Of a stretch of 64,000 nt of DNA, positions 15,416 through 63,620 are shown in pieces. The DNA comes from Amoebidium appalachense (lineage: Eukaryota; Ichthyosporea). Within the stretch, counting starts at the first letter, position 1, and each line of letters starts with the position of its first letter. The notes beneath the pieces are model-generated. The model did not search any database, was not told where the DNA came from, and was given only the letters and a program-made list of their open reading frames with translations. Made by a program: the position numbers and the translations under genes. The stretch is from assembly GCA_963693365.1 (NCBI GenBank), contig CAVNZM010000007.1, forward strand, positions 6,944,001-7,008,000, in the 5' to 3' direction.

Positions 15416-15957
15416 ATGTCATTATTACGCGCTTTTTTATGTCCGACAACTTTTCATAATAAACCAAAGCCGGTTTTCAAAGTAAAAAAGAGTGAAACAT
15501 GCACCTCAGAGCCTTTATATCTGCGCCTCAGCCCCGATCGGGTGAGGGCAGCCCTTACCCTAGCCCTTTCAGAAAGTGAGGCCAATCAGATGATCCGAAT
15601 CCTGCAGGTAAGCCATATAAGGTTACCCAGACAAATTCCAATGGGAATTCCGAACTAGTGTATACTATACACGGCGGGACAAAAAAACGAGTTTCAAAGG
15701 TGACTTCGAAGTTCGAACTTCCGCAGTCAGCCAAATCGAAACAACGCAGACGGCAATATGTTGTGATCACATCCTGGCTTTTATTGAATCACGTCGGAAA
15801 TCTTAATCAAGCGCACCCTTCAGGCTTTCCCAACCCGGATACCAGACATCCCCAAAGAAAAACGAAAGAACAGCAGCTGCTTGTAAAGGAAGGGAGTAAT
15901 GAACTAATGCGCTTTGGTAATTTTATACTCTTTTTTAAAAGAAAATCGCTCTTTTAA
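15416..15957 (+). CDS. Small two-exon gene, unknown function
   Basis: Exon 1 is 15416-15607 (64 codons from ATG, beginning MSLLRAFLCPTTFHNK, ending ...MIRILQ) with a textbook donor CAG/GTAAGC. Exon 2 most likely starts at 15727 after CCGCAG (or at 15700 after CAAAG; both keep phase 0) and runs to TAA at 15955-15957, giving about 140 residues. The first 30 residues are basic, hydrophobic and free of acidic residues, which could be a mitochondrial targeting peptide (inference). The second exon has a basic patch (KSKQRRRQY) followed by VVITSWLLLNHVGN. Amino-acid use is normal and the flanks are not repetitive. I do not recognise the family. It lies about 560 bases upstream of Hikeshi in the same direction. 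Confidence 0.45.
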
Positions 15958-16520
15958 GGACCAGTTGTGTAGACCTATAGGGGTTTACACACTTTTTATT
16001 GCGTGGACCTATATATGCAGCCGGTAACCCCCTGAGAACTGACTGCTAGTCTCTGTAGGGTTTGAGTCTTCAAATTGTTCAGAGTATTCAATTGGTAAAA
16101 TATCAGGCAGCTCATTAGTTATCCAATCGCAAGTGTGTGGTTGGTCTTATCCAATCCATTAGAGGCGTCGCACATTCCTTCTACTGAACCGATTTGAAAT
16201 TTTCGCGATCTCTCCCGGAAAAGGCAAAACACACAAAAGGAGCATGGCACACGGAAAGAAAGGCAGGAAACGCAAAAAAGGCTACACGCGTACGTGCGTC
16301 TGTTAACCAAGAAGGCAAAGTTTTCTTTTTGTTTACCGCAGTCAAGCTGTACCCGAAGCACCTGTAGGGTCCAAATCTTTTTTGTTTTTGAAACAGCACG
16401 TCCACTCCTGCAATGCTTGCACTTCAACACTGAAACTCGGACCGTTTGAGTACTTACCCAGTGTTTATGGCAACGGATCTTCAATAAAAAGCCATTGTTC
16501 TATCTTTTGACAACGCTAAA

Positions 16521-20976
<4,456 letters not shown>

Positions 20977-21359
20977 GACCCCCCCTTTTCACCATGCATG
21001 ATCATCGATTTAACTTCAATATTACTATTTTTATAATTATATTTTATTTCACTTGATATTTATTGGAGGGGGGGGGGGGGAGGGGGGGGGGGAGGTGGGT
21101 GGCTTGGGATTTTGTGAATGAGCGATGCAATGTACAGTCAACAAACATTTTCTTTAATAAAAATTTCCACGTAGAATTAGAATGACAACAGGTAATAAAG
21201 ATCACACATGTGCATGTGTGCGCATGCAACCACAGATTACTGCTCTGTCCGTCGACTCTTAACTCTGCCTTTCTGTGTTATCGTTGAGGAGTACTAGTGA
21301 ATGTGCACGTGTGGTGTGTGTGCACGTGTGTGTGTACGTGTGTGTCTGTGTGTGGTGTG

Positions 21360-21408
<49 letters not shown>

Positions 21409-22240
21409 GTGGTTTTTTTTTTGTCTTTTTTTTTGTGTGTGTTTGTATTTGTGGGGGGGGGAAAGGGGGGGGGGGGGGGGGGGGCACATTACACCAGTGG
21501 ACTCACGACACGTACGCGTGTTTACTCCATACAGCTGCACACTGTGCCGAATAAACAAATTAATCATATCATTCATATGGGGACCTAAGCAGATATCAAG
21601 TACATGCAAAGACTATGACTATGATGGTTATAATATTGTGCTATTTTCCGCATTTTCGGTGGTGTTTTTTGTTAGCTTTATGGGAAAAACAATCAAAGAA
21701 AAGGGAAAAAAAGAACCCAAACCAACAAAACGAAGGGAATGGCCACAAGTTCTCGCTGTTAAGCAGAAAGTCAATCAACCAACCAACCGCATACACATGT
21801 AAGACATTGAGCCTCACTACTATATGTAGCTACGCAGGCAACCAATCAGTGATAGGTTTAAAAAAATTGGGAAATTCGGTTTCAAAGTCCACGTATATGC
21901 TTGAAAACGTTCGTGATGGTATAGCACCCATCCCCGAAAAAACCACTCACAAAAGATATATACATGCGACATATACAGCTGCTGCAACTCCACGTTTTAT
22001 GATACACCTAAAGCCAGCATCGTGTAGTAAGAACTGAACTACAAAGCCACACAACACACGCAAACACAAAACACGTACACACACAAAATTAATCAGCACG
22101 TTAACTCGGTTTAAGGGGCCGGAAGATTTAAGCTTGTAGGTGAGGCACCAATTGTCGATACTTGTGGAAACACGTGCTCATAGCTACTTCCCCCACCCCA
22201 TTCCCTCCCCCCTTTCCACTCTTTCTCGTCCTCCCCCAAT

Positions 22241-22297
<57 letters not shown>

Positions 22298-22359
22298 CAC
22301 ACACAATGTCATTCACACACACATACACACATACACCCGCCCACCCACTCACCCCCCCC

Positions 22360-22390
<31 letters not shown>

Positions 22391-22417
22391 GCACACGCAC
22401 ACGCACGCGTGCGCGCG

Positions 22418-22460
<43 letters not shown>

Positions 22461-22532
22461 CCCCCCCCCCCCCCCCCCCCTCCCCCCACACACAGAGAGA
22501 GAGAGAGACACACGGAAAAAAAAGAGAAAACC
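20977..22532. other. Region between Hikeshi and the 22.5 kb gene
   Basis: 3' flank of Hikeshi, G-runs (21066-21093), TG repeats (21367-21408), a G-run (21463-21484), and unique AT-rich sequence at 21500-22130 with no exon I can support. Then come (CA)n and poly-C blocks (22240-22500), which end against the stop codon of the convergent minus-strand gene. Confidence 0.6.
21156..21161 (+). terminator. Possible poly(A) signal for Hikeshi
   Basis: AATAAA 180 bases after the Hikeshi stop codon, in AT-rich sequence. No closer canonical signal was seen on the plus strand. Confidence 0.35.
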
Positions 22533-27299
<4,767 letters not shown>

Positions 27300-27953
27300 G
27301 TTTCCAGGATGCGCTAGAAGCAAAACTAAAACAGCAGCTACTTTGTGACGCCACCTCCTGCAGGTGTCGACAAAATTAAAACCATAGGGGAGTGCGTGCA
27401 CCTTCTCAGATGTCACTGTCACCTACTGAGGTGACTCGTATTTTTCCTTACACACACAGCGAACACTGGACTCTCGGGACCGTAGAGCCGCCGCGAGAGA
27501 AAGCATGCACGCGGTCGCGAGAGTGTAAGGAAACAATAAATGGGTGTGAGGCGAACGGCAAGTTCATAGCAGCCCAGGCACCGTCAGTACGTGCCAGCAG
27601 ATGTCACGGTGTCGAAGTTGCCGGACTCAACAAAAAGGGCGGAAAAATAAGCGATGATGATTGGCTTACTTTATGTCGTTGTTCCCTTTTTTGGTGCTGG
27701 CTCAGCGCTTGCCCAATCAAAGGACGCCGTGTTTTGGGGCAGCACTGAGCAGCAGCAGCGACACCAGCGCTGTCGACGTCCCACGTTTCAGCAGGCAGGG
27801 CTAAGTAAGGAGGAAGTAAAGGAAAGAAGAAAATCGAACCTTTCCCGTGACTTGCGTAAACTCCAGCTACAGCACATCCATGTGACTAAAAACTGAAAAC
27901 ATTAGCAGGAAAACTGCGTTCTTTTTTCTTTTTTACCCACGCCAACGTTCAGC
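27300..27953. promoter_or_regulatory. Candidate shared promoter region of a divergent gene pair
   Basis: The 654 bases between the start codons of the minus-strand gene (27299) and the plus-strand gene (27954). It is mostly unique sequence without poly-G/C runs, in contrast to nearly all other intergenic DNA here. An acceptor-like site just upstream of 27299 may mean a 5' non-coding exon lies inside it. No core promoter element is claimed. Confidence 0.35.
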
Positions 27954-28061
27954 ATGGAGCCTGAAAACCCTGAGTCTGCCCCGGACGTGGTACCTTCTGT
28001 TATGGGTGCCACCCTGCGAACAACTTGCAATGAGGTAGCCGAATACCAGCCCAGCCCCCCC

Positions 28062-28099
<38 letters not shown>

Positions 28100-30615
28100 C
28101 CCTCTCCCCCCCCTCCCCCCCCCACCCCCCCCCCCAATTCCCCCTTCTCCCCTCCCCGCCCCTCTTTTGTTGCTCCTGCCGCGCTTTCCTTTCTCTCCCT
28201 TCCTTCCTTCCTCCCGTCCTACTCCCTGACTCGCTAAGTGCTTTCTTAAATTTAATTCCTCCATATCCTTAACCCCTATTTTCCGCTCTCTTCCTCCTCC
28301 CCGCCTGCCCGTTCGTTCACTTTATTAAACAAATAGCAGCAACACACACCTTCCGATTAATATTTTCTAAACAACCGGTTTTGCAACTAGCACATATATC
28401 TCCACATGGCACACTGATAGAAAAAAATCTCAACCGGTTTTGCAACTAGCACATATATCTCCACATGGCACACTGATAAATAGCACTCACTTTCCAACAC
28501 CAAACCCGCAGGAAAAAGTGCACACCGCAATTCCAAGCGAATACGCAACCTACTTGACGGACCCAAGCGACTTTTCCTTTTGCATGCGGGAAGGCGCTCA
28601 GGGTTATCTCGAGAGCGGAGAACACACACCCGACGAGTATCTGCTAGTGGGACTTTTGCACTTCTTCCATGGTTTTCCGCACGTGTGGAAGAAAATTCCA
28701 GAGGAGAGGATGGGCGAGCTGTCACGACAGATAGTTGAACTGGTGGGGTTGGTGGGGAAGGCAATATCTAATGGGTGGTGGGAGGACGAGGCAAGAATTT
28801 CAAAGGAGGTCGACATAGAGCAGGTGGGTGGGACAACACCATACTTTGGCCTCTTTTTTGTTGTTGTTGTTCCCTGGCCCCTTTTTTATTAGAGGGGGAG
28901 GGGAGGGGGAGGGGGTGGGAAGGGGGGGGAGGGGGGTAAAGGCTTGGACTGGGATACGGGTGAATGGGTGAGTGGGGGGGGTTGGGACGTGGGGATGGTG
29001 AATGTGCAGTGGTGTGTGTGTGGGGGGGTAGGGGGGGGTGGGGGGAGGGAGGGGAGGGAATGAGAGGTGTTTGTGGGTGGACATTGAACAATTAGAACTT
29101 TTTTTTTCTTTCCCTCCCCTCCCTGCCTCTCGCTCCCATTTCGCCCCCTCCCTCATCCCCACCACCCACAACTCATCTCCCTCCCTCTCCTCATCTCCAT
29201 CACTTGCTATCTTGGTCTCATCTCTCCCCCTCATCACCCACACACACTCACAATCTCCTCCTCTCCTCTTTCTATCTCTCTATCTCTCTTTCTGTCTCTC
29301 CCTCCGCTGTCCCTCCATCCCCCCCCCCCCCCCCCCCCTCTCTCCCCCCCCCCCCATCTCTCTCTCTTCCCTCTCCCCTTGTACACCCCCCTCTCCCGTT
29401 GCGTGTGGGAGGGAGGGTAGGTAGGGGAGGCCGGGGGGGGGGGGGGGGGGGGGGGGGAGGGGTGTGGGAGAGGGGGAGGCGGATAGGGTTCTGTTATGTT
29501 CATTAACATGCACACTCACACACACACACACACTCACACGTACACACGCGCAGGGTTGGAGGTGGGCGTGGCACCCAGACTTCACGCTCATTAGGGAGGA
29601 AGTCGGGGCCGTAGCAACGACAATGGCGATCTCATCTGCCATGGCAACACTGTGTGCAGCGGTCCCATTCTGTGCATGTGCAAAGAGTGAAGAAGGTTCT
29701 GGAATGGACATAAAACCTACGGAATTTGAATTTTTCCCGCAGATGGTGCGAGAGATCATACTTGCGAGCGGGTGTCATAAATCCGCGGAAGATTATTGGT
29801 TTGGGTGGTTGGAGGCGAATCTGTATCCCAAGACGGAAAATGAACACCTTTCGGCTCCATTTTTGGCACGTGCACAGGCAAGTGACTGGCAAAAAGAGAT
29901 TGGTGAAAGGGTCAAAGCCCCTGAAACGCCAGTTGTACCCGCGGGAACACTACCTAAATGGGATAACGACAGGGAAAAGCCAAAATCCATGTTCAGATTT
30001 CTGGATTCTTTGTTAAGGGAATTTAGGGGTTGGCACGAGTCCCAAAAACCCCTACAGCAAAAGGAAAATCGGGAGAGGTGGAAGGGGCAGGAGTACATGT
30101 GGAAGCAATTGGAAGCCCTGAGGGAATCGTATCAGAGGGAGATTGATGAGATTTGCGCAAAACGGAGGAGGGTTGAGGCCATGTTGGATGAGAGGAAGGA
30201 GGAGAGGGCAGACTGTGCTCTTGCACTGAAGGTGTGTGCGTGGGGAAGGGGCAAGGGGGGGAGGATGGGGAGGAGGAAGGAGAGGGGGTGAGGGGAAGGG
30301 GTGAAGAAGAGGAGGGGAGGGGGGAGGGAGATCGGATGGCAGGGGAAGGGGATGGGGGGGGGGGGGGGGAGGGGGGGGGGGGGGGGGGTTTACTTAGAAT
30401 AATGTAGCAATGTTTTATTTGTAATAAGAAAAGGGGAAATGGTTGGAAAGGGGGAAAGGGGGGGGGGGGGGGGGGGGGGGGGGCGGGGGGATCAGGGCAA
30501 TCGGATGAATGCTGCGGAAGAACAGCAAGAAAGGAGATTTGCTGGGTATGGGCGGGGAGGTGATATTTATTTTGTTCTGTCGTTTCTTTTCCTTTTTTTC
30601 TTTCTTTCTTTCTTT

Positions 30616-30689
<74 letters not shown>

Positions 30690-30776
30690 TGGTGGGGATG
30701 ATCAGTAGTTCGGCAAGTGTGTGAATACAGCAAGAAAGGAGAAACATATCAGGATCTGGCTGTGTGTTGGGGTGAT

Positions 30777-30807
<31 letters not shown>

Positions 30808-31009
30808 GATGGTGTGTGTGTTTGGGGGGAGGGGGGGGGGGGGTAAGGTAACACCTGCAAATGTTTAACCCTCCCCCGCTCCTCTCCCTCCGCCTTTACA
30901 CACACACACACACACACAGACAACAGACACACACACACACACGCGCGCGCGCGCGCGCGCACACGCACACGCACACGCGCACACTCACGCGCACACGGAC
31001 ACGCACACA

Positions 31010-31064
<55 letters not shown>

Positions 31065-31147
31065 ACATACACACACACACTCAGGTTGTGGAGGCATTGA
31101 GGTTGCATCGGTCGAGGCTTTTGGCTGTTCCTGCTGCTGGCTTGTGA
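27954..31147 (+). CDS. Unrecognised family protein, copy 2 (4 exons, 377 aa)
   Basis: Exons: 27954-28034 ([18 protein letters not shown]...), 28512-28823, 29554-30231 and 31085-31147 (TGA). All borders are GT-AG and phase 0. Exon 2 is the M1 module (104 codons; [19 protein letters not shown], then [17 protein letters not shown]). Exon 3 is the M2 module (226 codons; starts [10 protein letters not shown]...[11 protein letters not shown], then a [14 protein letters not shown] region and a highly charged helix, [19 protein letters not shown]). Exon 4 adds 20 residues ([13 protein letters not shown]...). Two acceptors follow CA repeats. The M2 start closely matches that of the exon at 57041-56352. 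The gene is divergent to copy 1 and shares its intergenic region. It is probably an alpha-helical protein with a coiled-coil end; function unknown. Confidence 0.65.
28372..28481. repeat. 60-bp direct repeat in intron 1 of copy 2
   Basis: The block AACCGGTTTTGCAACTAGCA continuing through CATATATCTCCACATGG...CTGATA occurs twice, at about 28372 and 28432, nearly identical. Confidence 0.85.
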
Positions 31148-31159
31148 TTTCATGCATAA

Positions 31160-31229
<70 letters not shown>

Positions 31230-31906
31230 TAATGGGTGTATGTAGAAGTTGTAGGGCGTGGGTCGTGTAGGCGAGCCATTTGCTTGGAATGCGGGACTGA
31301 GTATCCTGCTCTGTTCATATTGCACATTCAGTAAAACCACATTACTCACTAGATGAAATAGAATCGTGTTTTTAGCCTTCAGGGTGGGGTTTAAGTGGAA
31401 TGAACCCCACTCTTTTGGTTGCTATCTGGAGAGAGTGTGTTTTCCGTTGACTCAGATTACCTCTTACTATGAATGTGTGTTGGTTTCACGTAACCAATCA
31501 GTGATTCTCGGCGCACTGATTCTAGATGACACTAGCATGTGTTCTTACCGAAAAGATGATTCTAGGTGCTTAGCCTTCGTTACCCTGTGGTAACGTGTAA
31601 ATATATTCAACAGTGCACCGTGCCCTTTTAAACTTCCCGTTTGATAACTTCTTCCCTCCCCCCCCCCCCCCCCCCCCCCTGCGGGCCCCTTCCCTGCAAA
31701 TTACCATCCCGTATCCCATCACCTTTGCTGCTAGGACACAGACAGCTCAGTCATGTAAACCATCTGCCCCCTCTTTCTGCTCGTGCCTGTAAACACACAC
31801 ACACAAACACACACACACACAGTGCCACGCACACGCACACACATACACACATTCACAAAGAAAAGGCTCCCCCCCCCCCCCCCCAACCCCCAACCCCAAC
31901 ATCCAC

Positions 31907-31937
<31 letters not shown>

Positions 31938-31938
31938 T

Positions 31939-31974
<36 letters not shown>

Positions 31975-32862
31975 CTGGCCGGCCTGGCCGGGAGCAATCC
32001 TCTTTCCCAGTCCACGTCCATCGATCATTAGTCCCACGAAAGGGTGATGCATAACCACAACGCACGTACATCACAAACACTGTGTACCACACAACAAAAC
32101 TGCAAATCACCACAAGCAGTCACTAGTCCTCTAGGTTATGAAGGACACTATAGGGCAGTGTAATCGATGTGAGCACATGGGGGTGAGCCGGTACCCCAAT
32201 AGTCCCCATGATATTCCATGCGCGGTGATTCCTTCGAATACGATAGCACCTTCATAACCACTAGTATTTCCGTACTCTGAATGCAAGAGTCGGAAGTGCA
32301 CCCGATTCCTTTGCAACAATTTCTTAGTACGGCGTGTGATGTACATAATACAAACTAAAATCACGGTAAACGAGTAAAGTCTTTGGCATTTGAAGTGATA
32401 CAAAGAGGATGCATACACAGGACATTGTACATGTAACCTCATATGCTTGCAAATCAGAACGTGTAAACACAGGCACGTGCGCGCACGCACACACACACAC
32501 ACACGTACACACAAGCATGTACCTACGTGTACATACATACACGCTGACCTTTCGATCCCTCTCTCAGCTTTACCTGAAACACACCGATTTTCACACTCCT
32601 CCGTACACAGGCATAATCATATAAGCATCCTATCACACACATCAGCCTTGGCAAAGACCTGAACACAGTCACCCACCTACGTAGCGACCCGGCGGTTCAC
32701 ACACAAACACGTGTTATGCACGTGCACATAGACTCACGTGCTGTACGTGCCTGCAGGTAATGTTTGGATGCTATTAATGGAGCAACCGTTACTCAGGGAA
32801 TCAAACCCCATCAGAGATTCCCAACATGCAGATATGGCGCCGGCGGCGGTATTTTGCAACAG

Positions 32863-32903
<41 letters not shown>

Positions 32904-33533
32904 GAAGAGTTTTTTTTTGCACTCCAGACCAAGTCTGGGAACCCCTGTAGTCATCAGCTTGTGCTTCCTTCGCGGTTTTATTGATGTTTTGAAAAGAAAA
33001 CTTAACAAAGGCAGGATAAAAAAATAAATATTCAGAATGAACACGAGGCCTAGGGCCAATACAAAGGATACTCAACCGATGAGTTTGACAATCGATATTA
33101 ATCCTATTGTCTTCATTCCTGCCAGCCCAACTACTAAAATATAGGTCTTCAGTTAGGATTTTTTAAAAAAAAGGTCAGGAGAAGTCAAATAAGTAAAGGG
33201 CTATAATGAACACAGGCTGATATGTATAAGCCACCTTGCCTTTTCCTGACGGCGATCCTTAATATGTACATGTATCAAAGGCAAATATAATACGATTGGG
33301 TAAAAACACGGTGGATAGCTTGAGGGGATAAAAAGCTTGGGGAGAAACTCCCCGTAAAAGAAATATCATACCATTATCTGCCTCTTCCCCCCCCCCCCCC
33401 CCCCCCCCCCTCCCTTTTCTGCCCTGCCCCGCCTCCGCCCATACACACACCCGCACACAAGTGCACACAAAAGCCAAATTTGCACACATATAACTATGTC
33501 TTTGCTAGGCTAAGCTCACCCACAACAATTCTA
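31148..33533. other. Region between copy 2 and the zinc-finger exon
   Basis: (TG)n then poly-G (31161-31228), unique sequence (31240-31640), poly-C (31659-31679), CA repeats (31793-31970), unique sequence (32000-32850), poly-C (32864-32900) and unique sequence to 33380 with C-rich tract 33390-33410. A 75-codon open frame at 31366-31593 has no start or splice context that I trust. No gene is called. Confidence 0.6.
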
Positions 33534-58017
<24,484 letters not shown>

Positions 58018-58099
58018 GGCATGGGAGTGTTGTTGGGGAAGGATTTTCTTGCTGCCGGATATGCAGAGTTATTCTGTAGCTCTGTAAGTGCTTTTGGTG

Positions 58100-60387
<2,288 letters not shown>

Positions 60388-62719
60388 ATGGAAAAACGGC
60401 AGGCAGCTGAACGGAGGCTCAAGGATGTGGTCTCGCTAATGCGCCAACCGCCAGAAGAGGTGAGAAACGGGTGTGTGCATGCCGTATTATAAATAGACGC
60501 TTTTTGCCATGCTGCATCCAGCTACGCACACGCCTACTACTATTAGTGTGATACACGAGCCAAGGCGTGCATGCACCACATGATTATTCTCAATTCACAG
60601 CTCATGGCAATATACATATATATGAATATATTAACACATGGCATGCCCACGCAGATATTCAAAAGTCTTTCGGAAAACTTCCGTGAGCATTTTGAGGGGG
60701 AGACGAGCAAGAGAGCAGCGATTAATTGCGCAGTGGCAGGGGTAGCTGTTGATGCCCAACTGTGCCTCGAAGACCAGAAAAAATGCCAAGAAACCAGAAC
60801 AGAGCACCTTTTTATATTTTCGCTTATCCACACAATGGGAATAAATGCCGTCCGGAGTTTGTGGGAGAGGTCGAGTTTTTCTCATGGTACGACAGAGCAT
60901 CCACCGGGAGAAAACGAAAGCGGAAATATGTACAACGTCAGTGTTATTTCTAATCTGGCTGAATGTACGGCAAAATTCGTCGACAATCTGCTTGCTAGTG
61001 GAGGAAAGGAAGTTGGATTACTTCTAGAGCACACGAAGATGACAGACGCACGTGTTGTAAGTCCCCCAGTCTTCCTCCTCTCCCCCCCCCCCCCCCCCCC
61101 CCCCCCCGCCCGCCCCACCCCATAGTCTCGTATGTGAGTGTGCACACGTGTGCGCTCGTGCGTGTGTGTCTGTGAGTGTGTCAGTGTGTGTGTGTGTGTG
61201 TAGGTGTTGAGGGCGGGAGAGGTGGAAGAGGGATGGAGGGGTTCGTAGAAAAATCTACACAGTCAGAAGGTTTCCATGCTATCCCATTCGAGCAAATAAA
61301 ATTGAATGCTTTTTGGCACTGCAATAAGTGACGTAACCTTGAAGGTTTGCTGAAAATTATAACTTGATGTGCATGTATATATTAATAAGTTACCCATTAG
61401 TTGTACGCGCACTTCCACATACAGATATGCACCCCTGTATTTGTTGCATATTGTGTACACAAGGAAAGATTCAAAGTTTTTTCGTGAAGCCGAGGTATTT
61501 GGTCCGAGAAGGTGAAGATTGTAAAAAAAGGCGAGTCGGGTCGCATGGGGGAGAGGGGGGAGGGGGTGAGGGGGTGAGGTGGGGGGGGGGGGGGGGGGGG
61601 GAAGGGGGGGGGGGGGGGTGGAGGGGGACTATGGGGGGGAAGGGGGGGGGGGGGGGGGGGGGGTAAAACAATTTGAAGGTTGATGACAGTGAAGTATCAT
61701 CTCTTCAGATACATGTAAAAAATGTTCTCTATTTTATCCCTTTTAATCCTTTTTATCCTGGGAAGAGCCGCCTAAGGGTTCTCATAGGATGTACCGTCTT
61801 CCACTCAGGCACCGGCTGTACCCTAGCTAGAGTGCAAATGGCCAATGTAACAGCAAATTGTGTGTGTGCTTTTGGAAGGCCTGAAGACAGACGTTCACCA
61901 AAGGTTTTATGGAGGATGCAGGGTTGTGGGGGAGGACGCGGGGGGGAGGGGAGGGTGGGGGGATTGGCTATTAGCAAAAATGGGGCAAGAGATGCAGGTT
62001 TCACGAAGATATATCCAAACTTCAGCTTAATAAGGTTCTGATTTAATGACGTGCAGGCATGGGAGTTGTCAAGCAAGCCGAGAGCTGTGGACGAGATCGT
62101 GATGGCTGTTGCTATGGCGATGTTTCGACACGCAGTTAGAGACACTCTCGTCCAATTAGAAATCAGATTTAAGGAGGAACAGATCACGGAGCAAGAGAAT
62201 ACACGGCCTGAGGGAATCAAGAGATATATCGTGTCGGAGATTATTGCACCTTTGGTTCGTGCTAAAGTGGAAGATTGGATCCTATCGCTTTGCGACGAGG
62301 AAAATGCGAAACTGCTTGAACGAGCATTATCACAAATCGGATGGGAGAAACTCCATATGGCGGTGCCTATTAACAGGCAGGTGGTGGAACTTTTTAGGAA
62401 AGGTTACGTTCGTTGTGATGATTGGTGTGCGTTGGCACCACCGGCCATCGAAGAAAATAAAAACCCCACCGAGACGACGATGGTTGAGTGGTGGAAAGAC
62501 CGGCTGAATGCAAGCAATTATCAAAACGAGAGCGGGATCGTGGCGGCGTGCCTAGAACATGAAACGTGGGAAAAGTTTGAGAGTATAATTGAAGGAGCAA
62601 AGTTGGATGAGGAAGAACGGAAAAGAAAGGAGGAGATGGATAAGAGAAGGAAAATAGAGATGGATGCAGCGATGGAGCGACTGCGAGAAGAGGTTGATGA
62701 CATAAAGAGTGCCTTAAAG
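60388..62719 (+). CDS. Unrecognised family protein, copy 4 (first 3 exons seen)
   Basis: Exons: 60388-60459 (ATG; MEKRQAAERRLKDVVSLM..., like the basic second exon of copy 1), 60655-61056 (M1, 134 codons; IFKSLSENFREHFEGE, LFIFSLIHTMG...RSLW, AKFVDNLLASGGKEVGLLL) and 62057-62719 (M2, 221 codons; AWELSSKPRAVDEIVMAVAM, MFRHAV, MVEWWKDRL, then a long Glu/Lys/Arg coiled-coil-like end). All borders are GT-AG and phase 0. The donor after M2 (AAG/GTGAGT) is strong, so at least one more exon follows, perhaps at about 63136 (after GACTAACCAG) or beyond the window. An upstream exon is also possible, as the frame is open to CAAAG before the ATG. 480 codons are seen. Function unknown. Confidence 0.65.
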
Positions 62720-63265
62720 GTGAGTGTGCATGTCTATGCTCTTGTCAGATTTAGCTATTCTTTTTTCTTTTTTCCTTTTCTTCCCCCCCCCTTTTTTTGT
62801 CACAGTTTCGTTTACTTTGTGATATGTCTCTATGCAAACCCCCCCCCCCCCCCCCCTCCCCCCTCCCCCCGGCCCTTTTGTGTTCCTTCTTTTCCCCCCG
62901 ACTGAAGTTTCGTTATTTCTTTTTCTTTTCATTCCCTTCCTTTCCTTTCCCGGAGGCTTCTTTTTCTTACTTACTTTCTTCTTGTTGTTGTTCTTCTTCT
63001 TCTTTTTCTTCTTTAATATTTGTGTGTGTGTGGGTGGGTGGGTGGGTGGCTGGGTGGGTGGGTGGGGGCGGGGGGAAGGGGGGGGGGGGAGGAGGGGGAG
63101 GATTGGTTTCTATCCACATAGAATTATCTTATGACTAACCAGATGCTAGCAAGGTCTCAATCACAGCCGTTTATTTGTTTATTAGCAGTTCAAACAGGCA
63201 CGAAGACACACAAACATAGTCTTAACAACTCACACTCAACACCCAGTCCCCCCCCCCCTCCCCCT

Positions 63266-63298
<33 letters not shown>

Positions 63299-63587
63299 CA
63301 CTTCTCGAGCTCCCCGGTTTGCCTGCCCCATCCCTCCCCTCCTGCCCCCCTCCCTCTCCACCGTACCCCCCCTCTGTTCCATACTAACTCTCTTTTGTGT
63401 GACGCACTCTATGGCTTCTAATCTCAAACCTACTTGCCAAAAGACCCCACCTCCGTACATACATATTCATTTAGCACAAGAAAATGCACGACACTGAACT
63501 CATACTAACATACCAAGGGCCGCCATATACTTGCATATGCCTTGCACACTCGGCTTCTGAATCAGGAGTCTCGTCTTCATTGCCAAC

Positions 63588-63620
<33 letters not shown>

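Noticed and set aside
16119-16484. 121-codon minus-strand frame just upstream of Hikeshi
   Set aside because: A donor-like GTAAGT lies inside it, but the peptide is Cys/Arg/Phe-rich and shows no domain; it overlaps the likely Hikeshi promoter.
21615-22037. 140-codon plus-strand frame downstream of Hikeshi
   Set aside because: Composition is that of translated AT-rich DNA, with no splice sites or recognisable motif; it lies in the Hikeshi 3' flank.
31366-31593. 75-codon plus-strand frame after copy 2
   Set aside because: Contains short internal repeats (GATTCTAG), has no supporting start and follows a gene that already ends at 31147.
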